Positions 23,654-32,761 of a DNA stretch of 50,824 nucleotides are shown here, piece by piece (position 1 is the first letter of the stretch; the number at the start of each line of letters is the position of its first letter). Origin of the DNA: QHXW01 sp035297145. GTDB taxonomy: Bacteria; Acidobacteriota; Terriglobia; Bryobacterales; Bryobacteraceae. The notes beneath the pieces are model-generated. The model made no database searches. It had not been told where the DNA came from and worked only from the letters and a program-made list of their open reading frames with translations. The stretch spans positions 1 through 50,824 of the forward strand of contig DATGZN010000086.1 of the NCBI GenBank assembly GCA_035297145.1, given 5' to 3'. The position numbers were made by a program, and so were the translations under genes.

Positions 23654-24352
23654 TCAGCCTCCTGGCGGAATCGTCGGCGCATTCGTTGTTTTCAGGGACG
23701 GAAGCCGGATCAGCTTCCGCTGAATGGCGTACTTAACCAATTCCGAGCGATCGTGCAAGTCGAGTTTTCGCATCAGGTTGGTCTTGTGGGCGTCTACCGT
23801 CTTAACACTGAGGACCAGGCGCGCAGCAATCTCTTTCAACGTTAGACCGTCGGCAAGCAACTTCAGGACTTCCCGCTCCCGGTCGCTCAGCCGCTCATAG
23901 CTGTTCACGGCCGAGCTCTTGGCGACTTTGACATACTGCTTGACCACTTTCTTTAGCGCTCGCGAGCTTAAATATTGGCCGCCTCTGCTCACCACGTCAA
24001 TGGCATGAATCAGATGCGCTCGTGGAGCATCTTTGAGAACGTAACCGGATGCTCCGGCATCGAGACATCTAGTGATCACTTCTTCTTCTTCGTACATAGT
24101 GAGAATGAGGACTTTGGTCTTCAGGTTCGCTTGCAAAATTCGATGTGTTGCATCAAAACCGCTCAGATCCGGCATGGCGATATCCATCAGGACAATATCC
24201 GGATGCAGTTGCCGCGCTTGGGCGACCGCCTGCCGCCCGTTTTCGGCTTCGCCCACAATCTCGATCGAAAGTTCATCCTTGAGGATCGCTTTGATTCCCT
24301 CACGGAACAAGGTGTGATCATCGCAGAGCAGAACCCTGACCTTGTCCTTCAT
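23654..24352 (-). CDS. NarL/LuxR-type response regulator of the EPS locus
   Basis: A 232-residue two-domain regulator. Receiver residues D11, D12, D57 (IVLMDIAMPDLSG), T85 (LILTMYEEE) and K107 (YVLKDAP) are intact. The LuxR helix-turn-helix spans about 162-220: YERLSDREREVLKLLADGLT, then LKEIAARLVLSVKTVDAHKT. ATG overlaps the stop of the histidine kinase (ATGA, 24352-24349), so the two are translated together and form a two-component pair. It is the last gene of the long - strand locus. Targets are not visible; control of the exopolysaccharide genes is a reasonable inference from position. Confidence 0.93.
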   Translation of the reverse strand: MKDKVRVLLCDDHTLFREGIKAILKDELSIEIVGEAENGRQAVAQARQLHPDIVLMDIAMPDLSGFDATHRILQANLKTKVLILTMYEEEEVITRCLDAGASGYVLKDAPRAHLIHAIDVVSRGGQYLSSRALKKVVKQYVKVAKSSAVNSYERLSDREREVLKLLADGLTLKEIAARLVLSVKTVDAHKTNLMRKLDLHDRSELVKYAIQRKLIRLPSLKTTNAPTIPPGG

Positions 24353-25506
24353 GCTGCCTCGATGTCGCGCAGAGGCAAATGAACCTCAATGGTAGTGCCA
24401 TGGCCAGGCGCGCGCCGCTGTGCATTCCGGGACGCAAATTGAATCGCGCCACCCAAAAGCTCAACGCGTTCCCGCATAGCCCGGAGGCCAAAGGAATTGT
24501 GCGGCGCGCGCAGCGTGCGTCCGACATTGAAGCCCCTTCCGTCATCCTCGATTTTCATCGCCACGGAGTCCGGTCCACTCGTAAAAATGATCCTTACGTG
24601 CTGGGCATCGGCATGGGCGACGACATTGGAAAGCGCCCCCTGAAGCACTTTATACAGGGCTGTTTCGTAACCCGGGGGCAAGTTCGCACGCAACCGGCCG
24701 GAGTCAAGCCGCACTTTGATTCCGGTTCTCCTCGCGAACTGGCGCGCATAGAGGTTTACCGCTGGTACGAAACCTTGCTGGTTCCAGATCGCCGGCCCCA
24801 AATCAAAAGTAAGGTGCCGAACGCTCCTGAGAGCGTGTTTTATCAGGTTAACCGACTCTTTCAGTTTCCTGCGAAGCTGGCCGATATCGCCCTTTTTCAA
24901 ATCGAGTGCAATTACTTCCGTATAGAGCTTCAACACTATCAGGTCATGGCCGATTTCGTCATGCAGGTCCTGTGCTAGGCGGCGCCTCTCTTTCTCATAA
25001 GCGTCGCTAAGCTGGATGGAAAACTCTTGCGACCGCCGTTCCGCCCGGCTGATCTTGTCCTCGAGCGCATGCCGCTCGACTTCAACATATTGGGAGTAGC
25101 CCGAGAGAAGATAGAACTGGTACGCTGAAGCCCACCGGGTAAAAGCTTGCGGCCATTCCGGCTTCGAAGACTCCTCAGACATGAGGTATGGAAGGCAGCT
25201 TTCGACATAGAGAGCCACGGCGACTGCGGCGCACTCCGCGGGTACTCCCTTGCTTGCCAGGTCCTGACCGTGGCGCTCGGATTTGCCCCTGTACCCGCGC
25301 TCGCCGGCGGAGACCAGGTCCCGAGCCTGCGGCGTCAGGTGCAGTCCCGAAAGCAGAGTCACGTATTTGCTGCAGGGTTCGTAACGCTTCAAGAGTTTGC
25401 GCCAGGCCGTGTGGATTTTTGACGCATGGGAGGACAAGTAGTTCAAAGCTTCGAGCAGTGGCTGCTTGACTTCCAAAACCATTCGGCCTGTGGCGTCATT
25501 AAGCAT
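24349..25506 (-). CDS. Cytosolic sensor histidine kinase (HisKA_3 / NarX type)
   Basis: A 385-residue kinase without membrane spans. Residues 1-145 are a helical sensor-like region of no recognised type; a coiled coil leads to the HisKA_3 dimerisation domain with H182 (RRRLAQDLHDEIGHDLIVLK). The ATPase domain shows N294 (VLQGALSNVVAHA), EDDGRGFNVG and FGLRAMRERVELLGG, ending GTTIEVHLPL. The ATG overlaps the stop of the DUF4091 gene by one base (TGATG) and has AAGGA upstream, so it is translationally coupled to a polysaccharide-acting protein; its own stop overlaps the regulator start. The signal is therefore probably cytoplasmic. Confidence 0.92.
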   Translation of the reverse strand: MLNDATGRMVLEVKQPLLEALNYLSSHASKIHTAWRKLLKRYEPCSKYVTLLSGLHLTPQARDLVSAGERGYRGKSERHGQDLASKGVPAECAAVAVALYVESCLPYLMSEESSKPEWPQAFTRWASAYQFYLLSGYSQYVEVERHALEDKISRAERRSQEFSIQLSDAYEKERRRLAQDLHDEIGHDLIVLKLYTEVIALDLKKGDIGQLRRKLKESVNLIKHALRSVRHLTFDLGPAIWNQQGFVPAVNLYARQFARRTGIKVRLDSGRLRANLPPGYETALYKVLQGALSNVVAHADAQHVRIIFTSGPDSVAMKIEDDGRGFNVGRTLRAPHNSFGLRAMRERVELLGGAIQFASRNAQRRAPGHGTTIEVHLPLRDIEAA

Positions 25507-27248
25507 CAAATTTCCTTGCCAGATCTTGCCGCCAGCCGATCCAGCGCCTCACCCAGTTCCTGCCGAACGTTAAGAAAGGTCTCCGGCTGCGATTCCCAAA
25601 GATACGGCTTCTTCACAATTCGATCTGCATATTCGTCCGCGCATTTCGCGCCACCCAGCTTGGCGAGCAAGGACAGGTACTCGTAGTCTTGCATTCCTTC
25701 CCGGATCAGTTTCAGCCGGATGCTTTCGATGGGGATGTCGGTGTGTCCGCTGATGTGGTCCGGACGTCCTGGATAGAACAAGGTGCCGTCACCGTTGCCT
25801 CCAACCAGAAAGACGCTATCCCATGGATCCTTGCCTCGCCCATAGGCCTCATCCATGCTGTAGTACAACTCGCCCTCGATTCGGTACTTCCAGGCGATCC
25901 ACTCCATGACCCGGTTGGAGACCCCAGGGGCGTCGATCATGTAGCTCGGCCAGCCGGTGAAATACGGTCCGCCCACAACGTTGCACCCATGGCTGGCACA
26001 CGACTGATAAAACCATAGACTACTTCGGTCAGTCTGGCGGGTATATGTCTCAAACGGCGGAGTGTGCTCGCAGAAATCGTCATAGCCAGGCTTCGGTTCG
26101 ATGCAATTGACCAGCGGAACCCAGATCTGCACAACTTCCGCCAATTTTTCCGTAAAGGGCACGGTCACAAGACTCCTTATTTTTGGATTGACCCGGAGGG
26201 CCACGCGCCCGCGCTTCAGCACGTCGGGAAAAACAGCCGGCGCCGGTTCGTCCCACAGATAGAGGAACAGGCGATCCAACCAACCTTTCTGTTGGAAGTG
26301 CTTGGCGTATTGAGTCCAATACAATGTCTGCTGCTCCTCGGTATCGAGGGCTGGCGGCGTCCGAATCTCGACTGAAGTCGCTCTCGCGCCGTGCAGTGGG
26401 TCTCCTTCAGAAATAGCAACGCCATCCAAGAACGCCCCGACTTCAGCATCGTATGTGCTCCAATGAAGTCGCATTCGGCCGGAGTCATACGAGTATTTCG
26501 GCGGAACCATGCTTCCTCCGCAGATGCTGATGCGGTGCAGGAGCGCGGCTTTCTCGTAGAGGCGCGTTATGGCATAAAGGTCCTCATCGCTTGTGTACTG
26601 CCCACGATGCTGTTTTAGGGCGGCTAAGCCGCTGAAGCCAAACGACGACTTCAGCGTGGAGGTCGAAGGGAGCGTGAAGTTCCACACCACAACGTGGATC
26701 GGCACCAAAACCTTCACGGCGCCACTGATGGAAATGCGAGCTGATCCCGTGTAATTTCCAGGATTGGTGGCTGGTGGAACGAAGATCTCGACCCACATGG
26801 GCTGGTTGCGGCCGACCTGCACAGTGAAAGGAAACGCGTTGCGCTTCTCGTGCGCGTATCGATCTACGCGGGGAACCAGAGGATCCGGCCACAATCCGGT
26901 GCCACCGTCAAACATAGAAGGTCGACGAAGGTTCAAGAACCGCTCGAGATACACGGTCACATTTTCCTTGGAGATCTCGGCGCCATGGCTTGTCCGGAAA
27001 TCCGAAAAATCGATATCTACGCCCGACAGGTCGGTAGAGCCAGCCCTCAACACGATCTGGAAAGACTCGAACTCGTTGCGTCCGGCATAGAGATCGACGC
27101 TCTTCGCCGGCGCGCTGGGCACGGGATCCAGCGGTTTGATTTTCGCCAACGGGTGCGTAATCCACCATGTGAATGGCTGGGCTACCTCTCCAGCGGTCCG
27201 CATGAATGCGACCCCCATGGTAGCCAGAATGAACAATTTGAAGCCCAT
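25506..27248 (-). CDS. Exported DUF4091 / GH123-like protein
   Basis: A 580-residue protein. A signal peptide (FKLFILATMGVAFMRTAGEV) precedes a beta-rich N-terminal domain (WITHPLAKIKPLDPVPSAPA, NEFESFQIVLRAG) and a barrel domain of the DUF4091 type related to GH123 beta-N-acetylgalactosaminidases. LFLYLWDEPAP carries the Asp-Glu pair at the position of the catalytic pair of GH123. The C-terminus IRLKLIREGMQDYEYLSLLA is a family signature. The ATG at 27248 has GGAG upstream and leaves a 10-base gap to the glycosyltransferase stop; a longer frame would overlap that gene. Placement in an exopolysaccharide locus suggests trimming of a GalNAc-type or related polymer. Substrate not proven. Confidence 0.85.
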   Translation of the reverse strand: MGFKLFILATMGVAFMRTAGEVAQPFTWWITHPLAKIKPLDPVPSAPAKSVDLYAGRNEFESFQIVLRAGSTDLSGVDIDFSDFRTSHGAEISKENVTVYLERFLNLRRPSMFDGGTGLWPDPLVPRVDRYAHEKRNAFPFTVQVGRNQPMWVEIFVPPATNPGNYTGSARISISGAVKVLVPIHVVVWNFTLPSTSTLKSSFGFSGLAALKQHRGQYTSDEDLYAITRLYEKAALLHRISICGGSMVPPKYSYDSGRMRLHWSTYDAEVGAFLDGVAISEGDPLHGARATSVEIRTPPALDTEEQQTLYWTQYAKHFQQKGWLDRLFLYLWDEPAPAVFPDVLKRGRVALRVNPKIRSLVTVPFTEKLAEVVQIWVPLVNCIEPKPGYDDFCEHTPPFETYTRQTDRSSLWFYQSCASHGCNVVGGPYFTGWPSYMIDAPGVSNRVMEWIAWKYRIEGELYYSMDEAYGRGKDPWDSVFLVGGNGDGTLFYPGRPDHISGHTDIPIESIRLKLIREGMQDYEYLSLLAKLGGAKCADEYADRIVKKPYLWESQPETFLNVRQELGEALDRLAARSGKEI

Positions 27249-27258
27249 CGAGTCTCCG

Positions 27259-28452
27259 CTAGGCCGCCCATCCAGCATTTGAACCCGTGCTGTGGCGTCT
27301 GCCGCCGGCGCGGACATCGGCGATGATCCGGCTCAGCTCTTCCACTTTCTCGTCCCACGATTCCGGTTCCATCAGCCGGGAGACCCCCATGTTCGGCCCT
27401 CGCCGGCCTTCGTTCAGGAAGGCCTCAATCTGGTGGAGAAACTCCTCCTGGGTACTAGCCGTGCGCAGCAAACTGTTGAGTTTGACGACCTCCGGGAGCG
27501 GCGTGGCCACGACCGGCAAACCTGCCGCCAGGTACTCACGCACTTTCAGGGGATTGGCCGCCAGCGTAAGCTCGTTGACGACGAAGGGCAGAACGGCAAC
27601 ATCAAACATCTTGCAGTACGCCGGAAGAGAATGATAACTGCGTCTTCCCAGCAGATGGACATTGGGCATTCCCCGCAAGGCCGATATGTCCGTTTGAACT
27701 TCTCCAATTAGCAGGAACGACCATTCCGGTCGCGAGGCTGCAAGGTATTGAATGATCTCGAGATCCACCCAGTCGGCAATCAGACCAAAAAAGCCGATCA
27801 CCGGATGCCGCAGCTCGAGACAATCCTCCGGCGCCGCGGTAGTCGGCAGGCAAGCGTTTCGAAAGTGTGCGACATCCACGCCGTGTGTCACCAGAAACGT
27901 GTTCGGGTTGTAGCGGCTTTTGGTCTCGTAGAGTCGGCTCGACGAAACGATGACCAGGTTTGATTTCTCTATAAGCCGGCGCTCCATGTCGAGAATCGCG
28001 GTTTTGTCCGTGCCCGTAAATTGCGAGTACTCGTCCACGCAGTGATATATGACGAACTGCTCCCCAAGAGACCCCGCAACCTCACCCGAACTGGGCACAA
28101 AGCTCCATGTGATCGGTTTGTGAAAGCCAAGTTTCCGGCAAGTACGGCGCAGGCTCCACGACAGTATGCACCGGTTGATCCATCTCGCCGTCCGGCTGCC
28201 ATGAAACGGGATGACAAGCGGCGAGAACACGTAAATATTATTCTCGACACAACGGCAGCCGCGGCAGTACTGCCGAAGTTTCTTTATGACTCGCCGGAAG
28301 TCTCGAACCGAAGCTGTGGGGTTTCGATTTCCTGTCGAGTTGACCCACAACACGCGGTTCTTCTTGGCGAGCCTCAAGGCGATGTGTTTCTTGCTGAGGG
28401 GATCGCCATCCCAGTCATTGCTAAAGCAGATGATGTCGTTTCCTTCTAGCAT
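27259..28452 (-). CDS. Glycosyltransferase, GT4-like (GT-B fold)
   Basis: A 397-residue enzyme of the GT-B fold. The N-terminal half starts IICFSNDWDGDPLSKKHIAL and holds the acceptor domain; the C-terminal half shows VIGFFGLIADWVDLEIIQYL, LLIGEV, VHLLGRRSYHSLPAY and the EX7E-like NPLKVREYLAAGLPVVATPL, which binds the sugar nucleotide in GT4 enzymes. No signal peptide or membrane span. It resembles the group of short-chain polysaccharide glycosyltransferases often annotated as TuaH-type. The start overlaps the end of the amidotransferase gene by seven bases. Donor and acceptor are unknown. Confidence 0.88.
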   Translation of the reverse strand: MLEGNDIICFSNDWDGDPLSKKHIALRLAKKNRVLWVNSTGNRNPTASVRDFRRVIKKLRQYCRGCRCVENNIYVFSPLVIPFHGSRTARWINRCILSWSLRRTCRKLGFHKPITWSFVPSSGEVAGSLGEQFVIYHCVDEYSQFTGTDKTAILDMERRLIEKSNLVIVSSSRLYETKSRYNPNTFLVTHGVDVAHFRNACLPTTAAPEDCLELRHPVIGFFGLIADWVDLEIIQYLAASRPEWSFLLIGEVQTDISALRGMPNVHLLGRRSYHSLPAYCKMFDVAVLPFVVNELTLAANPLKVREYLAAGLPVVATPLPEVVKLNSLLRTASTQEEFLHQIEAFLNEGRRGPNMGVSRLMEPESWDEKVEELSRIIADVRAGGRRHSTGSNAGWAA

Positions 28453-30371
28453 GTCAATCCTGCGTTCATCTCCATCAGGCTCGGCACAGGCCGGGCGGGG
28501 ATGGCGTCTATGAAATGCCGGTGCCAGAACTCGAACACTAGCAGTGCCCAGATCTCTTGGGATCGGTCCACGCGCCCCTGCTCGTGCTCATCGACGATCC
28601 GGTTTACTGCGGCCGAATCCATATAACTGCCGCAAGCGGCATTCCGAGCGAGCAGATTTTCTCGTGCGAACTGCCGCAAAGGACCGCGGAGCCACGATGC
28701 GATGGGGATGGGAAAGCCCTTTTTTGGGCGATCGATGATGGCGTTGGGGAGGACTCCCCGCATGGCCCGACGTAAGAGAGTTTTTCCGCCCTTTCCACCG
28801 AGCTTCCAATCGTCTTGCAGTGCCGCAGCGAACTCTACCAGCTCGTGGTCGAGGAACGGAACCCGGAGCTCCAGCCCATTGGCCATCGTCATTTTGTCGG
28901 CCTTCATCAGAAGATCGTCGGGCAGCCATACTTTGGCATCCACATAGAGCATCCTATTTAGCGGCGAGGCCCTGTCCACGGCTTTGAAGTAGCCGCCGAA
29001 CAGTTCTCGCAATTGCTGTTCCGAGTGCTTCGTCCGATCCTCGCCGACAAGCTGCTGCTTGCTTTCAGCGCCGAAGCCCCGGCTCACGCCCCGATACCGG
29101 ACTTCGAGAGGCTGGCCGGACATCCGCGCATAATGCCGCAGCGCCTCCGAAGGCAGGAGCCGCGCCAGCCATGGTGCAAGCAAGCCTGCTGCGGGCAAAC
29201 CCTGGTGGACCCGATCGAGAGCCAACATGCGCCGGTAGATCCCGTAGCCGGCGAATATCTCATCCGCGCCTTCGCCCGATAGAACCACGGTGATGTGCTC
29301 TCGAGCCAGCTTGGAAATGAAATACAGGGGGATCGAGCTCGGATCGGCTAATGGCTCATCGAGGTGCCATACAAGATCGGGCACAAAGTCTTCAAACTTT
29401 TTGGGGCTCAGTCGGTACTCGTGATGCTCGGAGGCGAACGCAGTGGTCGCGAGACGTGCGTACTCGAACTCATTAGCCTCTTCCTCCTTCGCGCTCGATG
29501 CCTCATAGCCGACGCTGAAGGTCTTCACCCTGTCACCGCCAGCGAGCTTACTCATCACGGCCAGGATTGCGCTCGAGTCGAGCCCCCCGCTTAGAAACAC
29601 TCCCAGGGGTACTTCTGCGATCAACCGCAAGCGGACACTCTCTTCGAGCAGCTCACCGAACCGCTCGAGGATATGCTGCGGTGACGGAGGTTCCGAATAG
29701 TGGATGTCCCAATACTTCCTGGTTCGAACCCCTGTCTCATCCATTACGAGGACATGCCCAGGCTGCAGCTTGAAAATGTTCTTGAACATGGTCCGGGTGC
29801 CCGGCACATAACGCAGAGACAGGTAGAGATCAAGGGCTTCGGGGTCTACCTCGCGTGGGACCGACGGTATCTCGATTAGAGCTTTGATCTCCGAGGCGAA
29901 AGCCAAGAAGCGATTGTGGCGGTAGTAGTAGAGGGGTTTCACTCCCATTCGATCTCGCGCCAGAAGGAGGCGTCGTTTCCTTCGGTCCCAGATGGCGAAC
30001 GCAAACATGCCCCGGAGATGGTGAACGCAGTCCTCGCCATACTCTTCGTAAGCGTGGAGAATGGTCTCGGTATCGGATCGGGTCTTGAAGGTGTGACCCG
30101 CAGGTGCCAGTTCTGCTGCCAGGTCGCGATAGTTGTAGATCTCACCGTTGAAGATGATGGCCGCCGACTCGTCCTCGTTGAATATCGGCTGCTTCCCGCC
30201 GCTCAAGTCGATGATGCTAAGCCGCCGGAATCCAAGACCCACCCGGCCTTCGACGAAAAATCCATCGTCATCCGGACCACGGTGAGCGATAGCTTCGGTC
30301 ATCCTCTCAATCACTGACCTATCGACGAGTTCGGTGTGATCGAAATTTACGATGCCACAGATTGCGCACAT
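28446..30371 (-). CDS. AsnB-like amidotransferase (first of two)
   Basis: A 641-residue glutamine-hydrolysing asparagine-synthetase-type enzyme. The N-terminal nucleophile is C2 (MCAICGIVNF; Ala replaces the more usual Gly at position 3). The glutaminase domain has AHRGPDDDG, FNGEIYNYR and RSDTETILHAYEEYG. The synthetase domain has the PP-loop SGGLDSS at 261-267, then FSVGYE, LDEPLADPSSIPLYFISKLA and SGEGADEIFAGYG. Enzymes of this kind in exosortase-type polysaccharide loci are thought to amidate sugar acids or similar precursors rather than make asparagine. The ATG lies within the end of the heparinase gene (25-base overlap). Same family as the gene at 34918, but clearly diverged. Confidence 0.92.
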   Translation of the reverse strand: MCAICGIVNFDHTELVDRSVIERMTEAIAHRGPDDDGFFVEGRVGLGFRRLSIIDLSGGKQPIFNEDESAAIIFNGEIYNYRDLAAELAPAGHTFKTRSDTETILHAYEEYGEDCVHHLRGMFAFAIWDRRKRRLLLARDRMGVKPLYYYRHNRFLAFASEIKALIEIPSVPREVDPEALDLYLSLRYVPGTRTMFKNIFKLQPGHVLVMDETGVRTRKYWDIHYSEPPSPQHILERFGELLEESVRLRLIAEVPLGVFLSGGLDSSAILAVMSKLAGGDRVKTFSVGYEASSAKEEEANEFEYARLATTAFASEHHEYRLSPKKFEDFVPDLVWHLDEPLADPSSIPLYFISKLAREHITVVLSGEGADEIFAGYGIYRRMLALDRVHQGLPAAGLLAPWLARLLPSEALRHYARMSGQPLEVRYRGVSRGFGAESKQQLVGEDRTKHSEQQLRELFGGYFKAVDRASPLNRMLYVDAKVWLPDDLLMKADKMTMANGLELRVPFLDHELVEFAAALQDDWKLGGKGGKTLLRRAMRGVLPNAIIDRPKKGFPIPIASWLRGPLRQFARENLLARNAACGSYMDSAAVNRIVDEHEQGRVDRSQEIWALLVFEFWHRHFIDAIPARPVPSLMEMNAGLTC

Positions 30372-32761
30372 ATGCTTTTTTCTTCCGAGTGGGCGGCCCC
30401 GGCGCCAAAGTCGAGTCGAGGCGGCCTAGGTTCAAATTGCCACGACCGGCTGAAATACGGTCCCGGCTCGGACCTGTGGAACACATTTCTCCCGTCGTGA
30501 CTTAAACGCCAAGCTCGAATTGCCACGACCTGCTTTAAGATGCCTTGTTCCGTACGCAGCCAGAAGAACTCGCCTTTCATACGAAAACCCGCCGTTCGAA
30601 TCTCGTCATTGCCAGCGGAAAAAATAACGATGTCCTCGAACCCATGATGCGTGTACGCGCATGCGATTCCTTTCTTGTCTTCCAACTTCAGCCGCCGAAC
30701 CATGGGATTCAGCGACCCATCTGCGAATGCCTCTTGAAAGGGGGCGAGAAAAGTGATCGCAGCGGCCGGCACCGGCCCAGCCAAGCGGGCACGCAGTGTC
30801 AAACTTGGTTTCTTCTCGCCATATCCACAAGACGCCCAGCCTCCGATCGGCGCCGTCTGGCCGCGGATAAACTCCGTCCTCAGAGGTTGGGAGGCGTATA
30901 GGCCGAGCAGCAGGCCCGCGTGTTCGGCACGAGCGACAAGCTCATCCTCGTCATGTTTGAGACTCGATACTTCGACGCCCGGTGCGAAGTGGTAGTTGAA
31001 ATCAAAAGTGTGCGTGCCTGATCCGCGGAAGTCATCGACAATGACCCAGTATTCCGGCTGGATGTGCAGAAGTCGGCGCCGGTGGACCACTCCTTCGGGA
31101 ATCCGAAGATACCCGTCGTGCTCCGCCTCTATGTACTCGATCGTTGGCGAGGCTGGCTCCCTCGCCGCCCGGCAAGATAATCTTGTCTTCCAGCGAAACG
31201 TTCCTCCTGTTACTGCCTGATCGGCATCGTCGATCGTGACTGTGTTGTGAGCTCGCGTAGAGCGAAAATGATTGCGCCACTCCGGCGCGCCGTTGTAGAC
31301 AAACGTACCCGAGTCCACGAGCAGTTCCCGGCCCCCGCTAAAAAGTACGACTGACAGGGAATCGGCGTGTGCGTGGCCGCCCGCGAGCATGCCGAGCCCG
31401 CCGCAGTCGAAAACCAAATGATCGTCAAGTGGCCCCCAGCCGGAGCGCTGGATCGAGTAGCCAGCGCTCGGATAGAAACTCTGCATCTCCGCCGGCGGCT
31501 TGCTTTTCAATAATCCATAGATCCGCCAGGCATCCTCGCCAAGCAGCCAGAGCGCCTCTTCGAAGAACGCGCCGGCCTGGTGCTTGAAATCTTCTCTCTG
31601 GAATAGGACAGCCCCGATACACAACGCATCATTGAACGAGCGATAATTCCTGCTTTCAAGCGCTAGGGCGCGGCCGCCGTCGTCATCTCCCAACAACGGA
31701 ATCGTGCCGTCCGGCCGCGTGAGATGCACCAGGAACTCAAGCATTCCGCAAACTTTGTGCCGCACCGTTTCAGGAAAATGGAACTGGTTTCGCTGAGCTA
31801 GCGTTAACGCCTGCAGGTAGAAGTCCAGCGCATAGCAATGGTAATAGGAAGACAACTCCCCATACACGCCATCGTCTAAGATCTGCTTCTCCGCCTCCCC
31901 GGCTAGCAGCGCGGCACCCCGCGCGAGCCAGGCGGCGGGTCGCTTCCGATCCGAAAACACCAGTCCGCCGATGAAGAGAGCAGTGGCCTCGCCGATTAAG
32001 TGCGTGTTGGGGCTGCTGAAGACGGAGGTGTAGCGGTGAACGTGTTTCAGTTGAGCAAAAAGTGAGGCACCGATCCGCTGCGCCGAAGCGTCGTCGAACG
32101 ACCTGGAAGGAAGAACCGGGAAGATGGTCCACAACCAAGAAATCGCGCGGATGCCAATTTCCAGACTGGACTGCCAGTTGATGCCGAGACCGGGCGGGTT
32201 CTGTTCTATCCAGCTATTGAGCTGGCCCACAGCCTCGGCGGCGTAACGCTCATCTCCGGTCAAGAAATACGCCTTGGCCAGCCGCGGCAAGTGCTGATGA
32301 CGGTTCAACTCGAGGATGATCTTGGGATCGCGCCCCGCGCTATCGTGCTCGGGTTGGTAGTCGGTCCAAAAACGGCGCTCCCAAACTTGCCCGGTCAGCG
32401 GGTCCCTGTGCCAGTCAATCTCGCGACCGAGTTGGAGGGGTCCATGGCTGAACAGTTCGACCTCGTGCCGACAGAGTTTCTCTGCTTCGGAAACGGCCCT
32501 GTTGATCCATTGCGGAAAACTCTTCTGAATGAACTCCCGCATCCCTTCACCGTTACTGAAAAAGAAACGGCGCGCCGGAGCACCAGCCAAGTAACTCTTG
32601 AAGGCCATTCCATCTGGCGCCTCCATTTGGCTTGTGCCAAGGCCGATGCGCTCCAGTTCCGAATAACCCCTCTCTCTGAACCTGTGCGCCAATTCGCGCG
32701 GGCCCATGGCGCCCAGCCTTTTCAGCTTGTACATGGCCTGGCTCATTTCAAGTTGAGACAT
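30347..32761 (-). CDS. Heparinase II/III family protein
   Basis: An 804-residue protein with an N-terminal (alpha/alpha) toroid (about 50-440; WRDP-like DWHRDPLTGQVWERRFWTDY, SLEIGIRAISWLWTIF) and a C-terminal beta-sandwich. The family block at the junction is intact: LGMLAGGHAHADSLSVVLFS, then GRELLVDSGTFVYNGAPEWR and RSTRAHNTVTID. No signal peptide, so it may act in the cytosol or be exported otherwise. These lyase-fold proteins are frequent in capsule and exosortase-type loci, where cleavage or modification of uronate-containing polymers is suggested. It overlaps the upstream glycosyltransferase by 14 bases. Substrate unproved. Confidence 0.9.
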   Translation of the reverse strand: MSQLEMSQAMYKLKRLGAMGPRELAHRFRERGYSELERIGLGTSQMEAPDGMAFKSYLAGAPARRFFFSNGEGMREFIQKSFPQWINRAVSEAEKLCRHEVELFSHGPLQLGREIDWHRDPLTGQVWERRFWTDYQPEHDSAGRDPKIILELNRHQHLPRLAKAYFLTGDERYAAEAVGQLNSWIEQNPPGLGINWQSSLEIGIRAISWLWTIFPVLPSRSFDDASAQRIGASLFAQLKHVHRYTSVFSSPNTHLIGEATALFIGGLVFSDRKRPAAWLARGAALLAGEAEKQILDDGVYGELSSYYHCYALDFYLQALTLAQRNQFHFPETVRHKVCGMLEFLVHLTRPDGTIPLLGDDDGGRALALESRNYRSFNDALCIGAVLFQREDFKHQAGAFFEEALWLLGEDAWRIYGLLKSKPPAEMQSFYPSAGYSIQRSGWGPLDDHLVFDCGGLGMLAGGHAHADSLSVVLFSGGRELLVDSGTFVYNGAPEWRNHFRSTRAHNTVTIDDADQAVTGGTFRWKTRLSCRAAREPASPTIEYIEAEHDGYLRIPEGVVHRRRLLHIQPEYWVIVDDFRGSGTHTFDFNYHFAPGVEVSSLKHDEDELVARAEHAGLLLGLYASQPLRTEFIRGQTAPIGGWASCGYGEKKPSLTLRARLAGPVPAAAITFLAPFQEAFADGSLNPMVRRLKLEDKKGIACAYTHHGFEDIVIFSAGNDEIRTAGFRMKGEFFWLRTEQGILKQVVAIRAWRLSHDGRNVFHRSEPGPYFSRSWQFEPRPPRLDFGAGAAHSEEKSICAQSVAS

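Noticed and set aside
23640..23669. Inverted repeat TCCGCCA/TGGCGGA between two convergent response regulator genes, considered as a bidirectional terminator
   Set aside because: The loop is 16 bases and no T-run is present on either side; too weak to call.
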